Source: UBA5868 sp964482025 (GTDB taxonomy: Bacteria > Pseudomonadota > Gammaproteobacteria > Pseudomonadales > Cellvibrionaceae). Taken from it: a stretch of 18,814 nucleotides of DNA. The DNA lies in NCBI GenBank assembly GCA_964482025.1, contig CAYZVN010000061.1, positions 1 through 18,814 of the forward strand, read 5' to 3'. Of the stretch, positions 7,262 through 15,418 are shown piece by piece. The notes beneath the pieces are model-generated. The model was not told the origin of the DNA and did not search any database. It saw nothing but the letters and a program-made list of their open reading frames with translations. A program made the translations under genes and the position numbers. Numbering within the stretch: the stretch's first letter is position 1; the number at the start of each line of letters is the position of its first letter.

Positions 7262-9529
7262 TTATTCTGGATGGGGATGTCCGCAGACTTTAGTCGCTAC
7301 TGGCTTGGCAAAAGTGATAGACGGCTCCACCGCATATTTCTTTTTACGACGATAAAAGTGCAGTAGAGGCTCGGTATAGCCATTAGGTTGCTCGCGTCCG
7401 CGAAAAATTAAATCCTTGGCGGCGGCGAAGGCTAAGTTACCGTCCAAATCCGTGCACATAGGTTGATAATTGGGATCCTGAGCATTCTGTTCATCCACGA
7501 CTTTCGCCATAGTGTGAAGGGTGTCGATAACGTGTGCTTCCGTGCAGATTTTATGATGCAACCAGTTGGCGATATGTTGGCTAGAAATGCGTAAAGTGGC
7601 ACGGTCTTCCATCAGCGGTGTGTGGGAGAGATCGGGTACCTTGGAGCAGCCTATACCTTGATCGATCCAGCGAACCGCGTAGCCGAGAATACTTTGGCAG
7701 TTGTTTTCCAATTCGCGGCGAATCTCTTCTTCACTCAGGTTTTGCGTGCCCAACAGAGGGATATCGAGAATGTGCTCTAATTCTTGCGCAGGGATATTGC
7801 CATCTAAATGCTCAATTAGTTGCTCCTGTACGCGACGGACATTGACCTCGTGGTAGTGAACTGCGTGGAGCGTAGCGGCCACCGGTGAGGGGACCCAAGC
7901 AGTAGTTGCGCCGGCTTTCGGGTGCGCAATTTTTTGTGTGAGCATATCGGTCATGCTGTCCGGTTTGGCCCACATACCTTTGCCTATTTGGGCCTTGCCG
8001 CGGAGGCCGCAAGCGAGTCCAACAGCCACATTGCGGCGCTCATAAGCCGCAATCCAAGGCAACTTTGCTAATTGTGATTTCGGCGCAAAAGGCCCGGCCT
8101 CCATGCTGGTGTGTATTTCGTCTCCGGTGCGATCGAGAAAACCGGTATTAATAAAAACTACTCGGTTCTTCGCCGCGCGGACACACTCGCTCAAGTTAAC
8201 GCTGGTGCGGCGCTCCTCGTCCATAAGGCCCATTTTTATGGTGTGGCGAGGCAGCTGCAAAACATCTTCTATGCGGGAAAAAAGCTCATTGGCAAACGCC
8301 ACTTCCTCTGGTCCATGCATTTTGGGTTTAACAATATAGATGCTGCCGGCGCGAGAGTTCTTTAGCGAGCTGTTGCCTTTTAAGTCGTGCAAAGCGGCAG
8401 CACAGGTGATAAAGCCATCCAAGAAACACTCCGGGATGGGTTGGTCATCCCGATCGAGAATAACATCAGTCAACATGTGCTGGCCGACATGGCGAATAAA
8501 CATGAGGCTGCGGCCGGGCAGTGAAAAGCTGGCACCGTCCGGTGCTGTGTAGTGGCGGTCGCTGTTCAGAGAACGGGTAAAGGTGTGATTTTTTTTGGTG
8601 ACATCCGCTGTTAGGGTGCCGCGTATCAGTCCGAGCCAATTGCGGTAGACCTGGAGTTTGTCTTGCGCATCTACCGCCGCCACGGCATCTTCGCAGTCCA
8701 TAATCGTCGTAAGCGCGGATTCGAGAATTAAATCGCGGATGCCGGCAGTATCCTGCGCCCCTATGGGGCTGGCGCCATCAATATGCACTTCCACATGCAG
8801 CCCATGGCGATGAAGTAGTACCACTTCCGGTTTGTCGGCGGCGCCCTGATAGCCACGGAACTGTGTGGCGTCCTCAAGGCGGGCACAGCTGCCATCGATT
8901 AACATGGCCGTCAATTCGCCGTTGTCCACAACAAAAGTTTTCAAGGTGTGATGGGAGCCCTCTGCAAGAGGAAAATAGGTGTCGAGAAAGTCGCGGCCAA
9001 AATCCATTACCCGCGCCCCGCGTAGCGGATTGTAGCTCTCGCCACGCTCCGCACCTTCTTCCTCTTCGATAACATCGGAGCCATAGAGCGCGTCGTAAAG
9101 GCTTCCCCATCGAGCATTGCAGGCATTGAGGGCAAAGCGGGCATTATTTACCGGCACCACCAGTTGCGGCCCTGCGAGCCTCGCAATCTCGTCGTCGACG
9201 TTCTCCGTCGCAATTTCGAAGGGTTCACCGGCGGGCAATAAATAACCAATTTCTCTGAGAAATGCTCGGTAAATGGTCGGATCAAACCTAGGGTTTTCTT
9301 GATGCCATCCATCAATTTGTTGCTGCACAAACGCCCTGCGAGCCAGCAGCGCCTGGTTGCGCGGCGCCAGTGTGCGAAGGCAGCGATCAAACCCCGCCCA
9401 AAAATCCGCCACACCCACCCCCGTCCCCGGTAGCAGCTCTTCCTCGACAAAATCATACAAAGCTTGGTGGATCTTTAAATAGCCGTAGGTGTAGTAAGTG
9501 ACGTCGGTAGGAGATGAGTCAACTGTCAT
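7262..9529 (-). CDS. glcB: Malate synthase G
   Basis: Condenses glyoxylate and acetyl-CoA to malate in the glyoxylate/glycolate pathway; cytoplasmic, magnesium dependent. 755 residues, about 30 more than the E. coli enzyme (723). Seen: LYDFVEEELLPGTGV near the N-terminus, the barrel region with LTTIMDCEDAVAAVDAQDK (273-291), SLMFIRHVG (Arg346, aligned by eye with catalytic Arg338), GLMDEERRTSVNL, EAGPFAPKSQL, and MEDRATLRISSQHIANWL (640-657) in which Asp642 fits the catalytic base Asp631. A tail of about 25 residues (FYRRKKKYAVEPSITFAKPVATKVCGHPHPE) extends past the usual end. AGGG lies eight bases before ATG 9529. No isocitrate lyase or glycolate oxidase gene is in the window; the upstream gene on the same strand (protease) is 280 bp away and ends in a terminator, so glcB probably has its own promoter. 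Confidence 0.97.
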   Translation of the reverse strand: MTVDSSPTDVTYYTYGYLKIHQALYDFVEEELLPGTGVGVADFWAGFDRCLRTLAPRNQALLARRAFVQQQIDGWHQENPRFDPTIYRAFLREIGYLLPAGEPFEIATENVDDEIARLAGPQLVVPVNNARFALNACNARWGSLYDALYGSDVIEEEEGAERGESYNPLRGARVMDFGRDFLDTYFPLAEGSHHTLKTFVVDNGELTAMLIDGSCARLEDATQFRGYQGAADKPEVVLLHRHGLHVEVHIDGASPIGAQDTAGIRDLILESALTTIMDCEDAVAAVDAQDKLQVYRNWLGLIRGTLTADVTKKNHTFTRSLNSDRHYTAPDGASFSLPGRSLMFIRHVGQHMLTDVILDRDDQPIPECFLDGFITCAAALHDLKGNSSLKNSRAGSIYIVKPKMHGPEEVAFANELFSRIEDVLQLPRHTIKMGLMDEERRTSVNLSECVRAAKNRVVFINTGFLDRTGDEIHTSMEAGPFAPKSQLAKLPWIAAYERRNVAVGLACGLRGKAQIGKGMWAKPDSMTDMLTQKIAHPKAGATTAWVPSPVAATLHAVHYHEVNVRRVQEQLIEHLDGNIPAQELEHILDIPLLGTQNLSEEEIRRELENNCQSILGYAVRWIDQGIGCSKVPDLSHTPLMEDRATLRISSQHIANWLHHKICTEAHVIDTLHTMAKVVDEQNAQDPNYQPMCTDLDGNLAFAAAKDLIFRGREQPNGYTEPLLHFYRRKKKYAVEPSITFAKPVATKVCGHPHPE

Positions 9530-9616
9530 GATTCGGCCCTAATGGTGACTTATTCATTACCGCAACCAGTATGTTTGGCTTATAGCGGAGTGTTTGAGAT
9601 CGCCAGATAAAGTATT

Positions 9617-9648
9617 TTGATCATGATCGGTTCCAGTGTGATGATCAA
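9617..9648. promoter_or_regulatory. Inverted repeat upstream of glcB, possible operator
   Basis: TTGATCAT (9617-9624) and ATGATCAA (9641-9648) are a perfect 8-base inverted repeat with a 16-base spacer, 88-119 bases ahead of the glcB start. The left arm also overlaps the palindrome GATCATGATC (9619-9628). The place suits a dimeric regulator of glcB; no regulator can be named. The rest of the 9530-9809 gap holds the protease terminator near 9772-9802 and no supportable gene; a TATAAG on the minus strand (9582-9577) could be a -10 box but lacks a convincing -35. Confidence 0.35.
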
Positions 9649-9768
9649 GTGACTATCGGAATTACTGGGAAGTAAACCGGATGGACCGGAAGGGCACGCA
9701 TCGATCTTGCGTTGATCGCTGCGGGTTAGGAATTGCTTCTTGAGGCGCCGAGGGAGGGGGTGGTGGTG

Positions 9769-9802
9769 AAAACTGTCTGCCAGCATCGCGCCGGCAGACA
9801 GT
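9769..9802 (-). terminator. Rho-independent terminator of the protease gene
   Basis: On the minus strand a 10-base stem, ACTGTCTGCC (9802-9793) with GGCAGACAGT (9781-9772), encloses an 11-base loop and runs into TTTTC (9772-9768). It begins 8 bases after the protease stop. The stem is perfect and GC-rich; the T run is short, so efficiency may be moderate. Confidence 0.75.
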
Positions 9803-9809
9803 GCTTATA

Positions 9810-11642
9810 TCAGTAACAGTAATTGCCGGTTACCTGCGGATTTTCCGCTACTTTATTTGGTGATTTAACGATGAGATAAACGGTTTGCTTACGACCGGGT
9901 GCAATTGTTTGCCGAGGAGACGTTGCGCTGGCCGTGTAAGGGCTTTTTCCCGACAGAAACGCATTCTGGATAAGCTTAATGCTGGTGGGAACCGAGTAGT
10001 CCCAGCTCACGTTCCAGTTTTCTAAGGGTTGGTCGGAGACGTTGGTAACATCGATTGTTGCTATAAAATATTTGCCAAGCTGCTGCAGCACTCGGTGTTC
10101 GCAGATGGCGGGCGGTAGGGCTGATAAAGGCACATCATAGGTAAGACTCATACTCATCCTATTGAATGGCGCCTTAGCCATTACGAACAAATAGTAGAGG
10201 CCGGCATCCGCATATTCAATCTCACATGTACGTTGGTGCTCCACATCATTCTCAAAGCAAAACCAACCGGTGTGCTCGTTGCTTAAGTACATGTCGACGG
10301 CACCTTCGTTAAGGCTGATCGTAAACTTAAGATTTTCCACCGGTTCATCTAAATCAAAATATAGTGGAATGGCCTGTCCGCCGATGAGCTGTATATTGTC
10401 AAAATGTGTATCTTCCGTAACAGTAACGGCTTCTCCCATTGTCAAAAGGCGCATGTCTTTCATATCCGTTTGGGCTACCACTTTCAGTGTGTAGTAGCTA
10501 CTGGGAAGTAGTGTATATTCACAGCGAGCTTCGCCTACCTCGGTATTTTCTGAGCAGGTGAGTGTATCTGGAAGGGTGTACAGATGGTTAAAGACGCTTA
10601 GAGAGGCTTCGCCCTCACCACCGGTCAGTGTAAAAGAAGCGTTTGCTAAAGGTTCGCGCACCTCAACGCGAAATATCAGCGTTTCTCCTGCCGTTGCCGA
10701 AATCGAAATTTCTTCATGTAAAGCTAGATCAAGGCCGTGTGGAAAAGACTGCATGGTCTGATGGATCCAATCTGTAAATGCGACGGTGCGGGTATAAACG
10801 CCTGGTGTCCCCGCAGCGGCGCAGTCTGGATTCCCCCAACTGACAATACCGATGCTGTAATCGCCTTCTGGAGTGTTTACGGTCAAGGGACCACCGCTAT
10901 CACCTTGACAGGCGCCATATCCACCCTCGGCAGGGCCAGCGCACAACATAATGTCTTTATCGACTTCAAGGCCAAATAACTCAAGATAGGCTCGAGAACA
11001 ATCATCGGAGGGGAAAATGGGAACATCCACTTGCTGCAAGACGCGCGCTACTTTGTTGAACTCATCGGTGCGACCCCATCCGGATACGGTCGCAAGATCA
11101 CCGGGGTTGGCGTATGCCTCCATAATATGCTCATCCGCCAGCGGTAGAAGGGGTATCCAAGATGGGGCCGGGTAAGCGAGCCGAAGTAGAGCAAGGTCAT
11201 AGCCTAGGTTGACGGGGCTGTATTCTGGATGCAGGATCACTTCCTGCACAGGTATAGATGTGGTTGGAAACCACAGGTCTTGAGTCTCGAGAACAACGGA
11301 AAATCCGTATGTTATACGACTGGAGACTGCGCAATGCGCAGCCGTCAACACCCACTCTGACGAGATCAGCGCGCCACCGCACATATGGTCGCCCCAGAGG
11401 TCCTGCAGTGATACCTGAAATTCGCGTTCACCGGCGGGTACAGGAGTTCCGCCAATAACAAATGGACTGAAGTTTGGCGTTGTCAGATCGGGTGAAAGTT
11501 GTTTTTGTGGGGCAGTCAGTGTAAATGCATCTGGAGGGCGGCGAAGCTCTTCGGTTGTGTATTGGCTGTCGTTGGCATTAGCGCCGGTTAAGAATGCGCT
11601 AGTTAAAGCAAAAATAATGAGTAACGCAGGAAAATTTTTCAT
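9810..11642 (-). CDS. Secreted trypsin-fold (S1) serine protease with PPC-like and CBM2-like domains
   Basis: 610-residue exported protease. Seen: signal peptide 1-24 (cleavage near ANA-ND); a propeptide to about 62; S1 domain from VIGG (62-65) to about 296 with the triad His103 (LTAAHC), Asp149 (YDLALLRL) and Ser249 (GDSGGPL). The S1 pocket residue six before Ser249 is Gly243, and Gly281 takes the place of residue 226, so there is no acidic residue for Lys/Arg specificity. Two PPC-like beta domains follow (about 305-400 and 405-505). The end, 514-609, resembles a CBM2 cellulose-binding module: Cys514 and Cys609 bracket it, with FIATIDVTNVSDQPLENWNVSW and QTIAPG. ATG 11642 has GGAGA six bases ahead; an in-frame ATG at 11684 lacks both site and signal. 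Probably acts outside the cell, type II secreted. Monocistronic. Confidence 0.92.
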   Translation of the reverse strand: MKNFPALLIIFALTSAFLTGANANDSQYTTEELRRPPDAFTLTAPQKQLSPDLTTPNFSPFVIGGTPVPAGEREFQVSLQDLWGDHMCGGALISSEWVLTAAHCAVSSRITYGFSVVLETQDLWFPTTSIPVQEVILHPEYSPVNLGYDLALLRLAYPAPSWIPLLPLADEHIMEAYANPGDLATVSGWGRTDEFNKVARVLQQVDVPIFPSDDCSRAYLELFGLEVDKDIMLCAGPAEGGYGACQGDSGGPLTVNTPEGDYSIGIVSWGNPDCAAAGTPGVYTRTVAFTDWIHQTMQSFPHGLDLALHEEISISATAGETLIFRVEVREPLANASFTLTGGEGEASLSVFNHLYTLPDTLTCSENTEVGEARCEYTLLPSSYYTLKVVAQTDMKDMRLLTMGEAVTVTEDTHFDNIQLIGGQAIPLYFDLDEPVENLKFTISLNEGAVDMYLSNEHTGWFCFENDVEHQRTCEIEYADAGLYYLFVMAKAPFNRMSMSLTYDVPLSALPPAICEHRVLQQLGKYFIATIDVTNVSDQPLENWNVSWDYSVPTSIKLIQNAFLSGKSPYTASATSPRQTIAPGRKQTVYLIVKSPNKVAENPQVTGNYCY

Positions 11643-11685
11643 AAAAGTCTCCGTGTCTCCGCAAGTGGTGCGGCTAATCCCCATT

Positions 11686-11726
11686 CTGAAGCGGCTGGTG
11701 ATAGCGCTTCAGGAAAGGGCTCCTGA
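11686..11726. promoter_or_regulatory. Overlapping inverted repeats upstream of the protease gene
   Basis: CTGAAGCG (11686-11693) pairs perfectly with CGCTTCAG (11705-11712). The bases TCAGGA (11709-11714), which share part of the second arm, also pair perfectly with TCCTGA (11721-11726). The two hairpins are therefore mutually exclusive. They lie 44-84 bases ahead of the protease ATG in the 209 bp gap shared with the divergent redoxin gene. They may be an operator or a leader structure; no regulator or ligand can be named. Confidence 0.35.
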
Positions 11727-11851
11727 GAAGTGAGGGTTCGCTTCGTCGTACCTTTTAAGGGGCGACTGAAGGGGGCAAAGGATACGCAAGCTGGTAGTGC
11801 AAGGCAACAAGAAAATGGGTTAAGTAATTGATAAATTTTTGGAGGAAAACT

Positions 11852-12448
11852 ATGGCTTTAACACAATCCACTATGATGGCGCTGGGTAGCAAAGCGCCTG
11901 ACTTTTCACTTCCTGAAGTTGGCGGGAATGTCATTAGTTTGGCCGATTTTTCTGAAGCAAAAGCTCTGGCGGTTTTGTTTATCTGTAATCACTGTCCTTA
12001 TGTTATTCACATCGCGCCGGCCTTGGCTCAATTGGCAAAGGAGTACCAGGAAAAGGGTGTTGCGTTTGTTGCGATTAATAGCAATGACACCGACGCCTAT
12101 CCGGCGGATAGTTTTGCCAATATGAAAATTGAAAAAGAAAAACGCGGCTATACCTTTCCTTATTTATTCGATGAGACTCAAGCAGTGGCACACAAGTATG
12201 GTGCGGCTTGTACTCCCGATATCTATGTTTTTGATCACCAACAAGCTTTAGCGTATCGCGGCCAGTTTGATGAGACGCGGCCGAATCGTATTTCTTCTGG
12301 AAATTATGACTCTTCGGTGAATCCGGCAAATGGTGCCTCTTTGCGCCGCGCACTCGATCAGTTATTAGCGGGCGAAAAAATTCCTGAGGACCAGTATCCA
12401 TCCATGGGCTGCAATATTAAATGGAAACCCGGCAATGAGCCTGCCTAA
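11852..12448 (+). CDS. Thioredoxin-like redoxin (AhpC/TSA-Redoxin superfamily)
   Basis: 198-residue cytoplasmic thioredoxin-fold protein. Seen: LGSKAPDFSLPEVGG at the start, typical of redoxins; FICNHCPYV with Cys45 and Cys48 as a CXXC redox pair; FVAINSNDTDAYPADSFANM; and TPDIYVFD with the cis-proline of the fold. The CNHCPYV signature marks a widespread redoxin subfamily whose partner is not known; a thiol peroxidase or disulfide reductase role is likely. GGAGG at 11841-11845, six bases ahead, fixes ATG 11852; an in-frame TTG at 11828 is not used. Its last 14 bases overlap the start of guanine deaminase, so the two genes are translationally coupled. Confidence 0.93.
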   Translation: MALTQSTMMALGSKAPDFSLPEVGGNVISLADFSEAKALAVLFICNHCPYVIHIAPALAQLAKEYQEKGVAFVAINSNDTDAYPADSFANMKIEKEKRGYTFPYLFDETQAVAHKYGAACTPDIYVFDHQQALAYRGQFDETRPNRISSGNYDSSVNPANGASLRRALDQLLAGEKIPEDQYPSMGCNIKWKPGNEPA

Positions 12449-13736
12449 GGTGCAGGCTTACCGCGCCCGCATACTGCATTTTCTGCAGGAGCCAATAGAG
12501 CAGGGCGAGAGTGCTTGGGAATACTTCGAAGATGGTGCTTTATTGGTCGAGCAGGGCTATGTTCGAGCCGTTGGCTCCGCCGATGAGTTGCTAAAAGACT
12601 TTTCAGGCACTGTAACCCGCTTTCCCAATCACTTGATAGTGCCGGGGTTTGTAGACTGCCATATTCACTATCCACAAACCGAAATGATGGCCGCGTACGG
12701 TGAGCAGTTGTTAGTTTGGCTGAATCACTACACATTTCCTACGGAGATGAAATTCGCGGATCCAGAGTACGCCGCTTCAATTGCCACTGTGTTTTTGGAT
12801 GAGTTGTTGCGCAATGGCACTACCACCGCTTTGGTGTTTGCCAGCGTGCACCCGCAGGCGACGGAGGCATTTTTTCAGGCGGCGCAAAAACGTAATTTGC
12901 GCATGATTGCCGGAAAAGTATTAATGGATCGCAATGCGCCGGAAGCGCTTTGTGATACAGCCCAGACGGGGTATCAGCAAAGCCGTGCGTTAATTCAGCG
13001 TTGGCATGGAGTGGATCGCTTGCAATATGCAGTCACCCCGCGTTTTGCACCCACCAGCACACCCGAGCAATTATTAAAGGCCGGAGACTTACTGCGCGAG
13101 TTTCCAGGGGTATATCTCCACACACACTTGTCGGAAAATGTACAAGAAGTGGAATGGGTGAAAAGCCTCTTTCCTGCCGCCCAAGATTATTTGGATGTGT
13201 ACGACCAGGCAAACTTGTTGGGGCGCCGGAGCATGTTGGCGCATGCTGTTCACTTGTGTGACCGTGAGTGTTCGCGCTTGGCGGAAAGCGATTCTGCTAT
13301 TGCGCACTGCCCAACATCCAATTTGTTTTTGGGGTCAGGTTTATTCGATATGGCAAAAATGTGGCGCTTTAATATTCGCGTTGGGTTGGGAACGGATGTT
13401 GGTGCCGGCACGAGCTTTTCGTTGCTGCGTACGCTGGATGAGGCCTATAAAGTACAGCAGTTGCGCGGCGAAAACCTCGATCCCTTTCAAGCCCTTTATA
13501 TGGCGACTCTGGGTGGTGCTCGAGCGCTGGATCTGGACGACAAAATCGGTAATTTTTTACCGGGTAAAGAGGCCGATTTTTGCGTTCTTGATTTGCAAGC
13601 CACCCCCTTTTTAACGTTTCGTCTGCAACATTCACAATCGCTCGGTGCGCTTTTGTTTGTCCTGCAAACACTCGGTGATGATCGCCTTGTCGAGCGGACC
13701 TATGCCATGGGACATTGCGTGCATCAGCGGAGCTAA
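12435..13736 (+). CDS. guaD: Guanine deaminase
   Basis: Zinc amidohydrolase that deaminates guanine to xanthine and ammonia in purine salvage and catabolism. 433 residues, the usual length. Seen: PGFVDCHIHYPQ (His76 and His78, zinc ligands), LHTHLSEN (His231 zinc ligand, Glu234 catalytic), LAHAVHL (His270/His273), AHCPTSNLFLGSG, and GLGTDVGAGTSFS (Asp321 zinc ligand). The motif set, with PQ after HIHY and the VGAGTSFS loop, identifies guanine deaminase rather than other amidohydrolases. ATG 12435 lies inside the end of the redoxin gene, a 14 bp overlap in another frame. No other purine catabolism gene is seen beside it. The next gene, selO, is 104 bp downstream on the same strand. Confidence 0.95.
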   Translation: MSLPKVQAYRARILHFLQEPIEQGESAWEYFEDGALLVEQGYVRAVGSADELLKDFSGTVTRFPNHLIVPGFVDCHIHYPQTEMMAAYGEQLLVWLNHYTFPTEMKFADPEYAASIATVFLDELLRNGTTTALVFASVHPQATEAFFQAAQKRNLRMIAGKVLMDRNAPEALCDTAQTGYQQSRALIQRWHGVDRLQYAVTPRFAPTSTPEQLLKAGDLLREFPGVYLHTHLSENVQEVEWVKSLFPAAQDYLDVYDQANLLGRRSMLAHAVHLCDRECSRLAESDSAIAHCPTSNLFLGSGLFDMAKMWRFNIRVGLGTDVGAGTSFSLLRTLDEAYKVQQLRGENLDPFQALYMATLGGARALDLDDKIGNFLPGKEADFCVLDLQATPFLTFRLQHSQSLGALLFVLQTLGDDRLVERTYAMGHCVHQRS

Positions 13737-13840
13737 GCGACGCCTGCCGGATGGTCAGAGGAAGAGCTCTGGTGGGCTTTAGCGCCCCTGTCTTATGAAT
13801 GTTATGATGCGAGTCAACGTCATTATTTTGGTTTGCGCTT

Positions 13841-15331
13841 ATGTCTCGTCTTCTAGCGGCTGGTTTTGCGGGTTTGCAGTTTGATAATAGCTATGCCCGT
13901 TTGCCAGAGCGCTTTTTCTCTCGCGTCGAACCAACCCCTGTCGCTAACCCGCAATTAATTAAAGTGAATCACCGGCTTGCTCATGAGCTCGGGCTGGACC
14001 CGCACGCTTTGGAAACGCCAGACGGTGTGGCTATGCTTGCCGGTAATTGTCTGCCGACCGGTGCTGAGCCGATTGCCCAAGCCTATTCTGGTCACCAATT
14101 CGGCCATTTAAATCCAAGTCTCGGTGATGGTCGGGCAATTCTTTTGGGCGAGGTGGTGGATCGTCAAAATCTGCGTCGGGATATTCAGCTCAAAGGCCCG
14201 GGGCGCACGCCTTACTCTCGCAGTGGTGATGGGCGCGCTGCCTTGGGGCCCGTTTTGCGCGAATACTTGCTGAGCGAAGCCATGTTTCATTTGGGGATTA
14301 AAACCACCTGCAGTTTGGCAGCGGTGACGACAGGGGAGCCGGTTTATCGAGAGACTGCACTTCCTGGCGCAGTGTTGACGCGTGTGGCGGCTAGCCATAT
14401 TCGTGTGGGAACTTTCGAGTTTTTTCGGGTGCGCGATGATCGCGAAGGCCTGCGAACGCTTGCGGACTATGTCATACAGCGACATTACCCGGATGTTCTT
14501 TCGTCTGAGAATCCTTATTTGGCGCTGCTCGAACAGGTTATACATGCGCAAGCACACTTAGTTGCCAGCTGGTTGCAGGTGGGTTTTATTCACGGCGTTA
14601 TGAACACAGACAATATGACTGTCACCGGAGAGACCATTGATTACGGGCCTTGCGCTTTTATGGACGTCTATGATCCGGCGACCGTGTTTAGCTCCATCGA
14701 CCGGCGGGGGCGTTATGCCTATGGCAACCAAGCGGCAATTGCATTGTGGAACCTCACCCGTTTTGCCGAGAGCTTGCTGCCCCTGTTTGATACCAACCAG
14801 GATGGCGCCATTGTAAAAGCCGAGTCGGTACTGGAATCTTTTTCGGGAATTTTTACTCACTATTGGCTTGCGGGCATGCGCAAAAAATTGGGGTTAGAAA
14901 GCTCCCACACCGATGATGAGCACTTGGTAACGGAGTTTTTACAGCTTATGCAGGAAGCCCGCGCCGATTTTACGCTCGCTTTTCGCTATTTAGCAGATGC
15001 GGTAACAGATGAAGCCGCTACTTCTTTGCAAGCGCTATTGAATGGCAGTGACGGGCTGACCCGCTGGTTGAACTCGTGGCATGCTCGGTTAGCTCAAGAG
15101 AGTCGCTTAAAGGATGTTATTAGCGAGCGCATGCGCGAAGTTAACCCCTTGTATATTCCCCGCAACCAAATGGTTGAAAGTGTATTAAAAGCCGCTGTCG
15201 AAGAAGGCAATTATCAACCGTTTGAGGAGCTACTTTCGGTATTAAGTCAGCCTTTTTCAGCACAGGCGGGAAAAGAATGTTATGCCGAGCGTCCAGTAGA
15301 ACAGCCTTACATGACGTTTTGTGGGACGTAA
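13841..15331 (+). CDS. selO: SelO protein adenylyltransferase (YdiU/UPF0061 family)
   Basis: Pseudokinase that transfers AMP from ATP to Ser, Thr or Tyr of target proteins; known targets include redox proteins, and the family protects against oxidative stress. 496 residues, normal for bacterial SelO. Seen: YSGHQFGHLNPSLGDGRAILLGE (82-104), KGPGRTPYSRSGDGRAALG (118-136), and HGVMNTDNMTVTGETIDYGPCAFMD, in which Asp257 (TDN) fits the proposed base Asp252 and Asp267 (DYG) the metal ligand Asp262 of the Pseudomonas enzyme. The end is FCGT, with Cys494 where eukaryotic SelO may carry selenocysteine. No clear Shine-Dalgarno sequence precedes ATG 13841; the protein start matches the family. TATGAT at 13803-13808 is a possible -10 box. 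Convergent with ahpF. Confidence 0.96.
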   Translation: MSRLLAAGFAGLQFDNSYARLPERFFSRVEPTPVANPQLIKVNHRLAHELGLDPHALETPDGVAMLAGNCLPTGAEPIAQAYSGHQFGHLNPSLGDGRAILLGEVVDRQNLRRDIQLKGPGRTPYSRSGDGRAALGPVLREYLLSEAMFHLGIKTTCSLAAVTTGEPVYRETALPGAVLTRVAASHIRVGTFEFFRVRDDREGLRTLADYVIQRHYPDVLSSENPYLALLEQVIHAQAHLVASWLQVGFIHGVMNTDNMTVTGETIDYGPCAFMDVYDPATVFSSIDRRGRYAYGNQAAIALWNLTRFAESLLPLFDTNQDGAIVKAESVLESFSGIFTHYWLAGMRKKLGLESSHTDDEHLVTEFLQLMQEARADFTLAFRYLADAVTDEAATSLQALLNGSDGLTRWLNSWHARLAQESRLKDVISERMREVNPLYIPRNQMVESVLKAAVEEGNYQPFEELLSVLSQPFSAQAGKECYAERPVEQPYMTFCGT

Positions 15332-15361
15332 TTTATTAATGAAAGATGAAGGATCTTTAAA

Positions 15362-15388
15362 AATAAAAAAAGCCGCCCTAGGGCGGCT
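15362..15388 (-). terminator. Rho-independent terminator of ahpCF
   Basis: AGCCGCCCTAGGGCGGCT (15371-15388) is a perfect 18-base palindrome. On the minus strand it is followed directly by TTTTTTTATTTT, the classic shape of an intrinsic terminator, 30 bases past the ahpF stop. On the plus strand it is followed by AAAGAGG, so it should not terminate selO in the same way. Confidence 0.9.
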
Positions 15389-15418
15389 AAAGAGGTTGCG
15401 GGTTGTTCTTTCCGATCG

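Noticed and set aside
9580..9786. 68-codon open frame on the minus strand between the protease and glcB
   Set aside because: It begins inside the protease terminator hairpin, has no ribosome binding site, and reads as low-complexity sequence without family likeness.
13195..13614. 139-codon frame inside guanine deaminase
   Set aside because: It overlaps the zinc-ligand part of GuaD in another frame; a coding shadow.
14108..14557. 149-codon open frame antisense to selO
   Set aside because: A shadow of the well-conserved SelO frame; it has no recognisable domain.
15317..15331. Possible selenocysteine codon at the end of SelO
   Set aside because: The codon is TGT (Cys494) and the frame ends with TAA; no in-frame TGA is present.
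15342..15358. AAAGAT/ATCTTT hairpin just after selO
   Set aside because: Six AT-rich pairs and followed by A-rich DNA on the plus strand, so it would not terminate selO; likely chance.
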